NCBI RefSeq assembly: GCF_023898315.1
Contig: NC_064623.1
Location: forward strand, 17,063,140 to 17,127,139
Length of the DNA stretch: 64,000 nucleotides
Direction: 5' to 3'
Origin: Schistocerca nitens
Taxonomy: Eukaryota > Arthropoda > Insecta > Orthoptera > Acrididae
The translations under genes were made by a program, and so were the position numbers. This document shows positions 32,691 through 44,823 of the stretch, in pieces. Under the pieces are notes generated by a model. It worked only from the letters and a program-made list of their open reading frames with translations. It did no database searches and was not told where the DNA came from. Numbering within the stretch: position 1 is the first letter of the stretch; every line of letters begins with the position of its first letter.

Positions 32691-32924
32691 ATGACAGAGA
32701 ACTCCATCAAGTGGAAACAACACATTGAGGCAGTGCAGAAGAAGAGGGTACCAGCATGTCTAAAGATGTTTGACAGGCTTCTGTATCTCATACCGATGGC
32801 AGTCACAGAAAGATGCCAGGATCTTGCATCACTAACATGGCAAATAGTATGGGAAGAAATACAGAAGTTTGTGACACCTGTTAACGCCAAACCCAAAAGG
32901 CTGCAAGCAGCAGCATTTCTTTGA
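32691..32924 (+). pseudogene. Possible LINE thumb/C-terminal scrap
   Basis: A 77-codon frame begins TENSIKWKQHIEAVQKK, which resembles the LxWxxHIxxxxxK block after the reverse-transcriptase palm of LINEs. Nothing else confirms it; the following residues do not fit well. Confidence 0.25.
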
Positions 32925-33124
32925 CTAGATCCTAAACACCCTTGCCTCAGATAAAAATTAGGTACTGTAACTGGAACACAGTTCTTTAAGAATAGACATG
33001 GTCAATGATAAAATATCTCCCGTGCAACGTGGTTGCCACTTTGGCATCATCATAATTAGCCGGGGAGGGTCAGGACACAAGAGATAAATGGAAATAATAT
33101 TTCAAACAACATTCACAATTAAAT

Positions 33125-33595
33125 AACAAAGTTCAATAAGCATTTATTTTAAAGGATTGGTTTGCACATCACAAATAATGAAACTATTTAAATTTTGATT
33201 GTAAAGCTTTTCCAAAAATACAAAGTAGATTTTGAACAAGAATGTTTAGATAGGCACCATCGATGACATCACCCAGTGGGCCCAGTCACCATAACAGGAT
33301 CACTTGACGGGACCCACAGGCATGGGTAGAGGAGCTCTTACAATCAAATCACTGCAACAGACCAAAAATTAAAATTACGTTTCAAATATAAACAGAGCCC
33401 CACCAAACTCCTTTTTTTACCCAAAGCTACATCGCCTTAAAATCTTAAACCAAGACAGAGTAGAAAGAAGATGTAAATATTAAAAAAAATTTGGATACTG
33501 AATTCGGCTGAGCATATACTGCTACAAATAATTTAAACCTCGAAATACTCAATCTCTTTTTAAAAAATTCCAGTGTGCTTCCAGAAGGCCTCTGT
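33125..33595. repeat. Direct repeat, left copy (about 470 bp)
   Basis: Matches 36585-37046 in the same direction over its whole length, about 80 per cent alike. Shared landmarks include GAAACTATTT, TTTTGATTGTAAAGCTTT, GGCCCAGTCACCATAACAGG, GGGACCCACAGG, AAAATCTTA and GCTACAAATAATTTAAACC. No coding frame. It could be one long terminal repeat of an old LTR fossil or one arm of a segmental duplication. Confidence 0.75.
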
Positions 33596-36584
33596 TTTAA
33601 ATGTTTCTGACTATAAGAAATGTATTACAATTACTTAAAAAGGGTTAACTTAGGAACAACTGTCTACTTAAGCTTTAATAGCAATGAGAATTTCAGGACA
33701 GTAATGACCAATTGTGCAGTAAGGTTTGTATTTATTTGGTTGGCCACAGTGGAAGAAAAAGTTGCCATATAACAGCCTTTCTGCAGAAACTGCTGTTTAT
33801 GAATTAAGCTACTTAATGAAATGGGTGTTCAACCCACAGCATAATGCACTATAGCCACTATGCTGACTCCAGAATGTGATTCACAGCACACAGCAGCTTT
33901 ACAACTTAAGAAACATGTAAAATTTTCTGGCCAACAAGGTGTCATAACCAGTCTGCCCAATATGAGGAAGCTACTTTATTATGTAGCTTAAGACCATTAT
34001 TATGTAGCTTAAGACCATTATTATGTAGCTTAAGACCATGACTACCTAAAATCGAAAGCACTTTGCACTCCAAAATGATATAAGAAAATGTGTTCTACTT
34101 GGTTTTATTAAGCACAATGAAATATGAAGACAAACCCTAAGAAAGTTTGCTCAGCAGCTTGGACTTAATACATGTCCAAAGGTTAGTTATGAAATACAAA
34201 AGCTACCATGCACATGTCTTGTGTTACATTTACCCAAGCTGATAACATCCACCAGACGCAAACATAAGTGGAACCAATCACAATTTAAATTTGTAGCATT
34301 TCTTATAATGTGATAGCACAAGCTGCTACTGTATGTTTTAGAACGAATGTAAGCTTGAGTGACATACCGAGTTGCCACTAGGCTTTCGTTTTGGAAGGTG
34401 AGAGCATATGTAGGGGTCATCATGTATTTAATCCTATTCATAACACTAAATTTTGTGGTTAAGATGTCTGGAAATCTATAAGCATGTCTAGTAGTTCCTT
34501 AGCTTCAGTAGCACCCTAGTGACTCACCTCAAATGCCGTAACTAGCACCACAGCACTGTTGACCCCCTGCACCCACTGACAAGAACACAAATGAAATTCC
34601 TTATCAGCGCAAAACAGCACAAAATTTAGATGAGAAACACATGTAAGCACAACTTAGAACCAACCCAATTCATTGAATAAAGTCACAGTCTAAAAGTAAA
34701 TTAACCAATAAACACTTAATTACAGCCAGCTCCATTCATTATGAAAAATCTGAAACACCCAGACTTCCCCACAAACAGCCCACCATAACAGGACACACAA
34801 AAAATACTTATTCCCAAGCTCATGCCAAAGCCTTCATGTAAATCTTCCCTGAATGATTCTTTTCTTACATACTGCAACATTCCCTGGTCACATAATACCT
34901 CAGTGACACTTGTCCTCAGTGAGCCATAAGTCAGAGGCTAAGATAGCTGAAGGATCATCTGATGTGAATTTGAAAGTGCATCAGCTTGAAATTTGAAACA
35001 CATGGTAAGCCATAAAACATCCACCACCTATCTGAAATCCTTGAGCAGTAGAATAGTAATTCCTTGGAACAGGTGCATAATAGTATTCAGCTATCTAGCA
35101 AATTATTCAGGTATCAGTTGACTCGCAATTCCCTCCCCCATATGACAACCTGCTTCATTCATCTCTCTTGTAATGGGACTTCCCACTTCATCTGCTATCC
35201 CAGTATGGGGCCAAAGCAGCATATTAAGCCTAATTTGTAATTCCGTGGCTTGTGTGAGCATTTGCTTAATGACAAGGGCCTGTTCCTAACTAATTGTAAT
35301 TTGTTTCAAATCCTGCAGTTGGTTAACCCAATGATTAATTTCAGCTTTGTAATCTTACACACCCACACATCACTATTAAAATTCTCTTAGTGTCTTCATT
35401 ATTTTCCAAAGCTTCGAGGGGCATAAGATATACAACAGAAAAACTTTTTACTTATCTTCATTTTCTTTTCTTATTGGCTCCAATTTTTGTGTCTAGGGCT
35501 ATATTATTGCAGCTGAAATTTTGATTAAACGTTGTGGGTTGCTGATGACTGAATACCTGATGAAGATTTGCCTGTATATTTCTTGAATTTTGTTCTTTGC
35601 CACATTTTCAGCATCACACCAGCTTTACATTTTCCTCATTAAAAACAAACAATAATTACATTGATCTTGACAAACTTAGAAAAGGTCCACTACCATCAGA
35701 GGCATGCCCACTATTCCCAATGTTCTGCGGCACTCACAACATTCCAAAGAGCTTACAAAGCAAAAGAGCTGACAAACTTCCTTGACAAAAGAAGAGCCTT
35801 TATTAAGCCACATCATTATTTTATAAATGAATCCTGAAATAAATTTAATAATTCGCATTAGTTTGTGCAATTAATAATATGAATTTTAAGTATGCCAGAA
35901 ATTTCATAATTTCAACTATTTTCAAAAGAAGAGTAATTTTAACAATTAGTACAAATAGATTGTAACAAATTAATTTCTTTTTATACATTTTAGCCTGAAA
36001 TATAATACATAATATACAAAAACATATGAAATTCTTTTAGTGAAACAGCCGAGATAATGTTCAACTATACAAGATATGAGATTAATCCTGGTATCGGCTA
36101 CTTCTATAAAAAAAATAGGTAATGCTGGACGAAGGTGTCTGATTACAGCTTGCAGTTTATGTGCTTTATTATGGGTGGGATTACTGGCTTACAAGAGGTC
36201 AATGTTCTCACACAGGCAGAGAGAGCCACAGTGCAAATATCAAGAGCCGGATGTACCTCATCAATGTTGCTAGCAGTATTGCGTAATGGGCAGCCCAGTG
36301 TGGTGCACAAAAATTCTCAAAGTTCTGTAGCATTTCTGTCCCAAACTTTTAATTCATAAAACAGCTGCTCCCACGTAAGGCATGCTATACACAGGCACTT
36401 GACTCCATTACCCCTGCACCATTATCCTGAAACATATGAAAATGGTAGTCTCTTCACACACAGCAAAACACAAGAAGAATTTGACGCTTTTTAAGGAACA
36501 GTTAATTAGCTACCCCCAACAGGTAACCCTGCTCTGTAGGCTATCACTGAAATGTAGTTTTCCGGTTTGGCTGTAATAAATAAA
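33596..36584. other. Non-coding interval between the two direct repeats
   Basis: About 3 kb, AT-rich, with only short frames (34187-34441 minus, 35597-35785 plus, 36135-36359 plus) that show no domain. If the flanking repeats were LTRs one would expect traces of gag or pol here; I see none. Confidence 0.5.
33975..34038. repeat. Minisatellite, about 20-bp unit, three copies
   Basis: ATTATGTAGCTTAAGACC is repeated three times almost perfectly. Confidence 0.9.
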
Positions 36585-37046
36585 AAAGTTTCATAAATAT
36601 TTATTTTAATGGTTTAGTTTGCTCATCACTCATAATGAAACTATTTGAATTTTGATTGTAAAGCTTTCCTAAAAGTACGAAATCAAATTTTGAATGAGAA
36701 TCTTTAGACACACACCACCAGTGACAGTTACAATGCAACAGGCCCAGTCACCATAACAGGGTCACCTGATGGGACCCACAGGGATAGAAGGGCAGTTTCA
36801 ATCAAATCACTACAACAAATTAAAAACTAAAATTACATTCAAATATAACAGATCCCCCACAAAATTCTTTTTTGAACCAAATATAAAACACCTTAAAATC
36901 TTATATCAAGACACAGTAGAAAGGTGACATAAATATTTAAAAAATTTTGGACGTTGAATTTGGCTGAGTATAAATGGCTACAAATAATTTAAACCCTGGA
37001 ATACTCTATCTAATTTAAAGGAATTCCAAGATGCTTACAGAACACC
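36585..37046. repeat. Direct repeat, right copy
   Basis: Partner of 33125-33595. The match stops at about 37046, exactly where a hammerhead-like repeat begins, so the right copy may have been truncated by that insertion. Confidence 0.75.
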
Positions 37047-37160
37047 TGGTTGAAGAAGGAGCCACTGGCTCTGAAAGCTTGCCAAACACAACAGTCTTTT
37101 ATGCATATGTTCTGCAGCTGCTTTGTGAGTAGAGTTTTTATCTATACAATTAAATAGTTT
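37047..37160 (+). repeat. Half copy of a hairpin element with hammerhead-like core
   Basis: Matches 13935-14045 of the hairpin element: a GAAGAAG start, GGAGCC and GGCTC forming a stem, then TGAAAGCTTGC, and further on GTTCTGCAGCTGCTTT and GAGTAGAGTTTTTATCTAT. The core reads CTGGTTGA where a hammerhead has CTGATGA, so it is decayed, but the stem and GAAA are kept. Only one arm is present. Confidence 0.5.
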
Positions 37161-39230
37161 TTTGTGATCAACAACATTCAAACACAAGTTTCTCACTGTG
37201 AATTAGCACTGGATAGGAGGCCCAGTACGAAAAACAGTTGCCTTTTTAACTTAGTGAAAATGAAATTAGTAAACATCCACAAATCAGTGCATATGGCATG
37301 CAATGAGTTTGTTGCAACCCAAGAATCCAATATACTTGAAAGCCACAAGATCAGACCACTTTATTTTTTACCATTTGTAACTTTCAGAGAAGCATCATGA
37401 GTGGTGAATTTTGAGTAAAAGCTACACATTTCTCTGGATGCCATGTCAAAATTTTATTCTTTTGCCAAAACACAGCAGAGTTACACTGTACCATCTCATT
37501 AACATGTTTACAGACACAATTCTGAAATATTGGTTTATTAAGTGAAGCACTGAGGACAAGTAAATGAAAAAGCACATCCTTGGTACAAAATATGTGTAAT
37601 GTCTTCACACTTGTTGTTCCAAAACCCATAACATTTCACATTTCAACAGCTATTGATGGACCTTAAAAATTACATTCTTTCACCAAAAACGTCCATAGTT
37701 ACTGGAATAACATGATAGTTAATGAAGTTTTACATAATAACAATATGCTAAAATACTCTCCTCTTTGTGTGCTATCAATTGCCAAAATCTCATTTCAATA
37801 TCTGAAATTGTTTACGAAATATGAGGAATGTTGTGGATATCTCACTCTGGCTTTTCCACTGGCATAGCATGAACGCAAATGAATGTACTACATCAGATCA
37901 GTTTTCTTGAGATTGGTAACATGCAAATAACTCTACCCAAGTCTAAAGAAAAATTTGATATGTTAGCTAAATTTCATATGAAACAACATATAATGTAATA
38001 TGGACCAAACGCAAAATCATAGCGACCTCTGTTTTTCATTGCACACTTTTCTGAATTTTGTGCAGCGTCTTACTTTCACATAAATGTCAGAATAACTATG
38101 ACCAATAATAAAATGATGAGCACATCATCATGAACATGATATATAAAGCTCTAAGTAAAGCAAAATTGAAATTTTTTACCAAATAGTTTCTGTAAAATCA
38201 TTTGAGAAAGACTGCAGGGTGTGTGCCTCGATTTCATCATCGCTGACGAGCTGAAAGGCAAAAACACTTACTGCCCTCCCCTTCTGAACAAACGAACGAA
38301 CCAACCCAGTGCTTTAGATGAAAACTGGTCACTGTGCATCAGCCACTGTATCCTGTGCAAGTTATACTGTATGCTGAATACGCTGAGCAGCTAGCTACAA
38401 GTAACATCCAAGTAAGAGATCTCTGAAACAAGAGCTGCCAACACATCAGAAATTACCAGCAGTGGGAATGGTTCAAGAAATATAGCTGTGATGTTATGGG
38501 CACTGAAATTGACAGGAAACAGTGATTGAAATTAAACAGAATCCACATTCACTCTATGAATGGAGTGTTGTGGGTTCTCCAAGTTGTGACTGTGCTGCAT
38601 TGAAACAGTTTGTCAGACATATAAGAGAGTAGTGTGTCCTATAATGTTATAAGGGCATGTGGAATGATTTTATGAATGGCAATTCCACTTATATTTTCTC
38701 TATCTATTAACTCGTTGCCAATACACACGACTACCTACTTGCTATTGCTTCCACTAGCTCAGATTTTTTGCAAAATGGGCATAATTTTGGCAGTCTGGTA
38801 AAGAAATGACGTACTTAATACTTATAATTTTATCTTTGGTCTCATGAGCTCAACATAACATTTTATGGGGCTAACATGCACTCAGATGCCACTCTCTGCA
38901 GGTATAAGTATGAACTGTCTTCCTCAACTAAAAACTGCACTGAACTGCTGGGAAAACTTCATATTTGCCTTCAGTGGTACAGACTGATTATTTTTTATCT
39001 CCCAGTTTTGGTTGTAGAGACCATCTTCACAGGAAGAAAAAGAACTGTACATTTGATGGATATAGAATTGAACTTTCCATTCGGTAGGCTGAAAACCATC
39101 AGTCATGAAGTCTCTACAGAGCCTTGGATAACAGGCTATGACTTCACCACCAGCACAAAATTGACATCACTGTGATTAAACAGAATGATCATTAGGATAG
39201 TAACATGAGGACTGACTTCCAATGTAGTCG
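37161..39230. other. Unassigned sequence
   Basis: About 2 kb without repeats matching the rest of the window or recognisable proteins. A 99-codon plus-strand frame at 38876-39175 is open but without a known domain. Confidence 0.5.
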
Positions 39231-39234
39231 AGTC

Positions 39235-39640
39235 TCGGTTTCCCCCCACAACTTTTATCCCCCATACCTCTCATAATTCTCACCAGTATAAAATTAACTG
39301 TTTCTTGATGCCCAGGATGTGTCCTATGACCATATCTCTTCTGTGTGTGGTAAACTTCTTGTTTTCCTGAAATTGATACAGAACTTCCTCCTTAGGTATC
39401 TGATGTGCCCATCTTATCTTCTGCTATCTACTGTAGCACCACATACCCAAAGCTTATATTCTATTCTTAGATGAACTCAGTATAAGGGTACACTCCAAAC
39501 AAATGTGTTTCCTAAAAGACTTGGCAACATTTAAATTTATGTTACATGTTAACACATATCTTTTCTTGCTACTGCAAGTCTGTATTTTACATCCTCTCCA
39601 CTTCTGCCATTGTTAGATATTTTGCTCCAAATTTCATGCT
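39235..39640 (-). mobile_element. RTE LINE relic
   Basis: Matches, in the same orientation and order, the RTE copy at 52040-52400: GTAGCACCACAT, AAGCTTATATTCTATTCTT against AAGCTTCTATTCTCTTCTT, CACTCCA, ATTTTGCTCC. This covers the part encoding the C-terminal region of the reverse transcriptase. Heavily mutated and far older than the copy at 51.8-55.1 kb. Confidence 0.6.
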
Positions 39641-40039
39641 ATGCGTTAGATAGGAGCTTGTTGAATATGTTATCACCAGAGTACATAATGTAAAACGTGA
39701 ACTAGCCATCTGAAGATGAACTTGTCGGTTTGAAACCAGTAACAGCACTGTTTGTATAAATAAATAGCGTTATAAAAAGTGTCTGGTTGCTGTTATCTTC
39801 TATGTAAGATTCAACCTATATTCTGTACACAGCCACGGGCTCAAAATGTCAGTTTTTGACAAAACAGCAGAACTGTATGGAAACTAGTTTTGCTTCTTGT
39901 ATTGTGGTAGCACAAATCACAATTCAGCTGAAACTAACTTTTGTTTCAAATGAAACTATATGGTTCCAGAGACTGTTTCAAGTCTCAGACATCTATATGT
40001 ATCTATACAGACTGAAGTTATACATTAAAAACTGTAACA
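39641..40039. other. Unassigned, with a PLE-end-like stretch
   Basis: Around 39700-39760, CTGAAGATGAACTTG then GGTTTGAAACCAGTAAC resembles the CTGATGA ... GAAACCGGTAA pattern of PLE ends, but the core is not intact. Nothing else. Confidence 0.3.
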
Positions 40040-40510
40040 AGGCTGGTATTTGAACCTGAGTCTCCTGCTCACTTATGCCTACATCACCCTGGCACAGTAG
40101 CTTTCCACAACACAAATTCCCATTCACATCTCAGCTCACTTGGTATTTCCACTCAAACAGCGTTTCAGAAACACTCCAGCTGTATTGGACTAGCACCTCA
40201 GCATTGAACGAAACAGGTGAGCCTGTCTGAAACACAGGTGTAGGTGTTTTTTAATCAGATCAAACTGTGTGGCTCCAGAGGCACTGAGTTGCTATACCAA
40301 TACAGTTGGAGTGCCTCTTCAATGCTGTTCAAGTTTAAGGGAATACCAAGTGGGCTGAGGTGTGAATGGGAATTTGGACTGAGGACGGAAGCGTGCTAGG
40401 TTTGTCCATGCAGCTGTACAAATTGCTATCTAGGGTGGCATAGTGGTCAGTGCATCAGCCTAGTGGGCAGGAAATCTGGGTTTGAATCCTGGCCTTGGAA
40501 CAAATTTTCA
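40040..40510. repeat. Inverted repeat with tRNA-like ends
   Basis: The right end reads GTGGCATAGTGGTCAGTGC (A-box-like), then GGGTTTGAATCCTGG (B-box-like). The left end is its imperfect reverse complement (GGTATTTGAACC and GTCTCCTGCTCAC). Inside, TTCCCATTCACATCTCAGC and CACTTGGTATT recur in reverse, as does CACTCCAGCTGTATTGG. It is either two copies of one SINE inserted back to back or a foldback element with tRNA-like termini. Confidence 0.6.
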
Positions 40511-40885
40511 TTCTTCATGTCAATCTGCATATATAAATTTTATTTTTTAAAAAACAAATGCTGGGAAATGAGTGAAAGAATTCCAGTTCCTGACAGAGAC
40601 TTCTGCATGATGTATGGTTATCTACTGTAAACAACATTAATACTGCTCACTCCTGCTGAACAAATACTTTCTTTCCTTGAGGTGCACAGTCCCAGAAGAT
40701 AATTCCATAAGACAATAGCAATTAAAAATAGGCAACATCTTTGTTTTAGATTGAAATGCAATGAAATACTCCAGAGAGCAAAAGTTGCTGAACCGAGCTT
40801 CTCGATCAGTTTATTTATGTGTTACATAGTGGACCACAAAAAAATATCAACACTATTTCATTTAGCATATTTATTTATTCTCCTT

Positions 40886-41922
40886 AGACAATAGACGCAT
40901 GTCTCGGAGTGAACCAAAACAATGTTGTTCAGACATAGAGGAGGTACAGAGATACAGGAGCTGTCTATGACTTGCCTCATTCAGCCCACCCAAAGGTTAC
41001 TTCAGCAGCTGTTACCGCCACTTACAGATTCCAGCTTGGAGGAATCGTGAGAGGAATGCCACCCTGCTGAATAATGATTTTCGTGCAGCCACAGAACATT
41101 GTGTTTTGACTAAAGCTGTACAAAATGGGCTGTATGATGTGCAACTTCACTCCTAATATCTGTGTAGAGGTCCAACTCTGACACCTAGACATTGTGCAGC
41201 ACGGCACAGATGGGTCTGACAACACGGCGGATGGACTCGTCAGAATTGGCGTTGAATTCTATTCGTAGATGAGATCCATATGTGCCTTCAATCACACAAT
41301 TATCAGAGACATTTTTGGAGGCAGTGTGGTCAGCCTGAATGTCTTAGACACATTGTTCCCTTATGTTTTGGGGTGGCATTATCCGGGGCCAACGTACACC
41401 AATGGTGGTCATTGAAGGCAATCAAACAGCTATACAATACAGGAATGACATCTTCTAACATATACTGCAACTTTATTAGCAGCATTTTGGAAAGAGGTTC
41501 ATCTTAATGGACAAGAACTCTCGTGCTCATTATGCACATCTTGTGAATGTGTTCCTTCATCACAATGAAATCACTAGATTAGAATTGCCAGTATGTTCTC
41601 CAGATGTGAATTCCATCGAACATACCTGGGATACATTGAAAACGGCTGTTTTTTGGGCAAGATGACTCACCAACCGATCTGACAGATTTACACCAAATGA
41701 CTGTTGAGGAGTGTACCGAGTGTTAGAGGTACTGGTGTATGCTGCAATCTGGAACACATATTCAGAAAGTCTAGATTAGTATTATACAACTTGCAATTTT
41801 TTGTTTTCATGAGCAATAACAAGAGCTGAAATGTTGTTTTTGTATACCGCTGTTCCATTTTTATGTAAAGGGTCAGAAACTCCAGAAACTGTGGTGATGC
41901 AACACTTTTTTTGATATGTGTA
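40886..41922 (+). mobile_element. Tc1-like transposon relic, 5' part missing
   Basis: Plus-strand transposase pieces run from ATGTCTCGGAGTGAACC (helix-turn-helix region) to a 3' end reading TTTTTTTGATATGTGTATA, which recalls the terminal repeat of a Tc1 family common in insects. In ILMDKNSRAHYAHLVNVF (near 41500) the second catalytic Asp is replaced by Lys. CSPDVNSIEHTWDTLK (near 41600) keeps the final Glu, 34 residues later. The first Asp region is degraded. Possible left-end remnants lie near 40835 (CAAAAAAATATCAACAC), so a deletion may have removed the first third. Confidence 0.75.
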
Positions 41923-41984
41923 TAAGGGTTTGTTTTGGACTGAGGACATAGTTTACACTTCCTCTTATAAATTTATGGGAACAA

Positions 41985-42790
41985 TTATAAATAATAAAAA
42001 AACACATGTCTGGATTACTGGTACTTATTATTACTATTTGTAAAAATGGAAGTATTCTAATCCCCTAAAAGGAATTCCTTAATACAGTGAACACATTTAT
42101 TTCTAAGAAAGTCCTTCATGGCTATTTCAAACCAGCTTCCACTTGAGAATATAAATTTCTTTGGAAGTTTGTTATACAATGTGATCCCCATTTAAGAGAG
42201 ACTGTGGTGCGCACCTTTAGTATTATTCCTTTCCAGATGATATTCACAGTCTCTCCTAGTATTATAAATGTCTGCATCTCTAGTAAAACTATTGTACTGC
42301 TTCTTTTTTAAAATTAGTTGAACAGTTATGTATTTTGATTGGAGCATTAGCAAATTCTTACTTTTGAATATCCCATTTTGATTTTCATTATGGCTAAGCA
42401 TGCACAGAATCCTTGCTGTATTTCTGTTTTGGAAGGATGAATACCCTCATCATATGCCTGGAAGCAGTTCACCCCCACAGTTCAGTTCCATATGTGAGGT
42501 ATGGTTACACTAAACCATAGGAGAGCTTACTCATTTGCTCATAACTCAGAAGTTGTGACATATTCCTCATTGCATAAACTGACTTTCTTAATTTTTGCCA
42601 AGGATCATGTGATGTTCCCACTTGACAAATCTGTCTAACATTACACCAAGGAAGGCAGCTGTATCACCCAATTTTATTTCTGTTCCACTATCAGAGACAA
42701 CATTCTGTAGCACTCCATTAATTAGTGTGGTATTAGAAAATCCATTAGACTTATTTTGCTGAGGTTTAAGCTTAAGTGATTACCTTGGAA
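41985..42790 (-). pseudogene. LINE reverse-transcriptase C-terminal fragment
   Basis: Minus-strand pieces: TAAFLGVMLDRFVKWEHHM (post-palm block) near 42650, then HNENQNGIFKSKN, TRRDCEYHLERNNTK (42192-42401), and MGITLYNKLPKKF, the usual C-terminal LYNKLP block. One stop separates the last two. A 5'-truncated LINE tail. Confidence 0.65.
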
Positions 42791-43233
42791 GTAATTCTTA
42801 GGTCCAAGTAAGACACTAGCATAATTTATAGCCAGATCAGCAGGAATAAAGAACAGCCAGCCAGCTGCAAAAAAGGTGGTTTTCAAATAACCTTGACCAC
42901 AGTTTCAGTGAATCTAAACCCATCTTCTTCAGAAGGACAGATAACTTTACATTAACACATCATTCAGTAGAAGCTGAAGAAGAATCAGTCAGATAGAATG
43001 GCGTCCATATTCTTCAGCTCTCATTTATCACAGTGGTCTGTATGTCCATATGTAAAAATTAAGGCCCCTAGAATCAAGGGCTTGTCACATCAGTAAAAAC
43101 AATCACTGGGAATAACAGATCACGTTAGTAGCTACATGCTGACTAGTTGGACTGACAACTGCATATAACAGCAAGCAAAAATCTTCAACAGAATGCCTCA
43201 TGTCTGTGGTGGCAGTTCCAAACAGCTAAAGCA
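42791..43233. other. Unassigned, with a duplicated transposase scrap
   Basis: Positions about 42981-43027 repeat 43691-43737 of the following Tc1-like element almost exactly (AGAATCAGTCAGATAGAATG at the start, TCTTCAGCTCTCATTT at the end). The stretch 42880-42960 (CAGTTTCAGTGAATC, CATCTTCTTCAGAAG) resembles a retroelement terminus. Confidence 0.5.
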
Positions 43234-43850
43234 ATGCAAGTGTCAACACAAATGGTACAAAATAGTCTCCATGAACAGGTATTACCTGCCAGAAGACCTC
43301 TCAAGGGTCCTTATCTGAATTGGGTCCAGAGAGGGGCTCGTTCCACATGGGCACAAACCCACTCTTTGTGTCTAAGCAGCAGTGGGACACAAGGCTCTTT
43401 TCTGATGAGACCCAAATTGGTATCCACACTGAAAATACTCATAATCATGTGTGGAGGTGAAGAGGATGGTGTTTACACTGTAACCGCATCAACTGGGGTG
43501 GAATCGTGTATGGCCGCAGGACATCCCTTGAGCCAATATGTGGGAGGATGACTGGTGTGAAGTATCAGGAAGACATCCTTGCGTGCACTGTAGCTCCATT
43601 TGGTGAACCTACTGGAGTAGGATGTACAGTGATGGACAACAATGCACAGCCTCATAGTCACAAACTTGTGAACACCTTCCTGGTGCAGCACAGAATCAGT
43701 CAGATAGAATGGCGTCCATATTCTTCAGCTCTCATTTGCATTGAGAATGTATGGGCTATGCTAAAAGGAGCAGTTTGCAGTCATCCTATCCCATCAGATA
43801 CCTTACAAACCATCACAGAGGCCACTGTGGAGGGATGGTACAATATTTGA
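43234..43850 (+). pseudogene. Tc1-like transposase relic
   Basis: Frames include QNSLHEQVLPARRPLKGP (second helix-turn-helix), SSDETQIGIHTENTHN (first catalytic Asp, of the SDES box), GIVYGRRTSLEPI, VMDNNAQPHSHKLVNTF (second Asp now Asn, as the family reads MDDNARPH) and ICIENVWAMLKGA (final Glu kept, 34 residues after that Asn). The reading shifts at least once near 43440-43500. No terminal repeats could be located. Confidence 0.7.
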
Positions 43851-44125
43851 CAGTCTTATCTGAACAATATGCCAAGCAGCATGCCTAATTCCGTTTCAAA
43901 AGTGCATCCAATTATGAGGAGGGCTAGTTGGTTCATGAATAATGTTTTACACAACATGACTGCGAGAAGAAACTATTGTGTTTCCAGTATAATCTTTTGT
44001 AAGGTTTTGGTTTTGTTCCTTGTTTTTGCTTATCAAGCACAAGTGTTCTGTTTTCTTATAACTGTACCTGACAGAACAAAAATCAAGTCATTTTTTCAAA
44101 GACAGTCTACTGTCAATATCATGTA
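43851..44125. other. Unassigned sequence after the Tc1-like relic
   Basis: Probably includes the transposase tail and 3' end of the Tc1-like element. No inverted end is visible. Confidence 0.4.
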
Positions 44126-44709
44126 AATACCCAGATCATGCAATACTGGTTGGAGGCGACTTTAGCCTGCTGAGTATAGGGTGGGATGTCTATGGATTCA
44201 TTGCAGGAGGTAGAGACAGACAGTAATGTGAAAAACTTTTGAACACGTTTTCTGAAAATTTTCCTGAGCAGCTAGCTCAGCAGCCCACATGCAATGAAAA
44301 TATCTTAGACCTTGTAGCTACAAACAGGCCAGACCTTATCAACAATGTTAGTAAAGGAATGGGGATTAGCAATCATGATGTCACTATAGAAACTATGAAT
44401 GCAAAAGTTAATAAATCAGTCAAGGAGGGTACGAGAGTGTTTCTGCCATATAGAGCAGATAAGCAGTTATTAACATCTCACTTAGAGAGTGAATTGGCAT
44501 CACTTAGGCCCAGTAAGGTGGATGTAGAGAAATTATGGGCAAAGTTTAAGCAGATTGTAAATCATGGTCTGGAGACTTATGTGCCTAGTAAATGGATAAA
44601 GGATGGAAAAGACCTACCATGGTTTAATAATGAAATTCAGTGGGTGCTGAGGAAGCAGAGGCTGTTGCACTCTCAATTCAAAAGGGAATACATAAATGAT
44701 GACAAGTGA
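44126..44709 (+). pseudogene. CR1-like LINE endonuclease fragment
   Basis: HAILVGGDFSLLSIGWDV (GDFN block with Asn changed to Ser), then NILDLVATNRPDLINNV, GISNHDVTIETM (SDH now SNH, a catalytic change), VPSKWIKDGKDLPWFNNEIQ and VLRKQRLLHSQFKRE. The same family as the LINEs at 21.9-30.6 kb. It begins in mid-domain and stops at the linker, where LINE A starts. Confidence 0.75.
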
Positions 44710-44823
44710 AGGTTAGTAGAGATTCAAATATTCCAACACATTCTGGGTATACCGGTAACACTAACCATAGAGTGAACATTTCGTCGTCTTTAGTAACAAA
44801 TTCTCCTGCCATGCTCCAAAAAA

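Noticed and set aside
33975-34038. CRISPR-like short repeats
   Set aside because: Three directly adjacent 20-bp units without spacers in an insect genome: a minisatellite.
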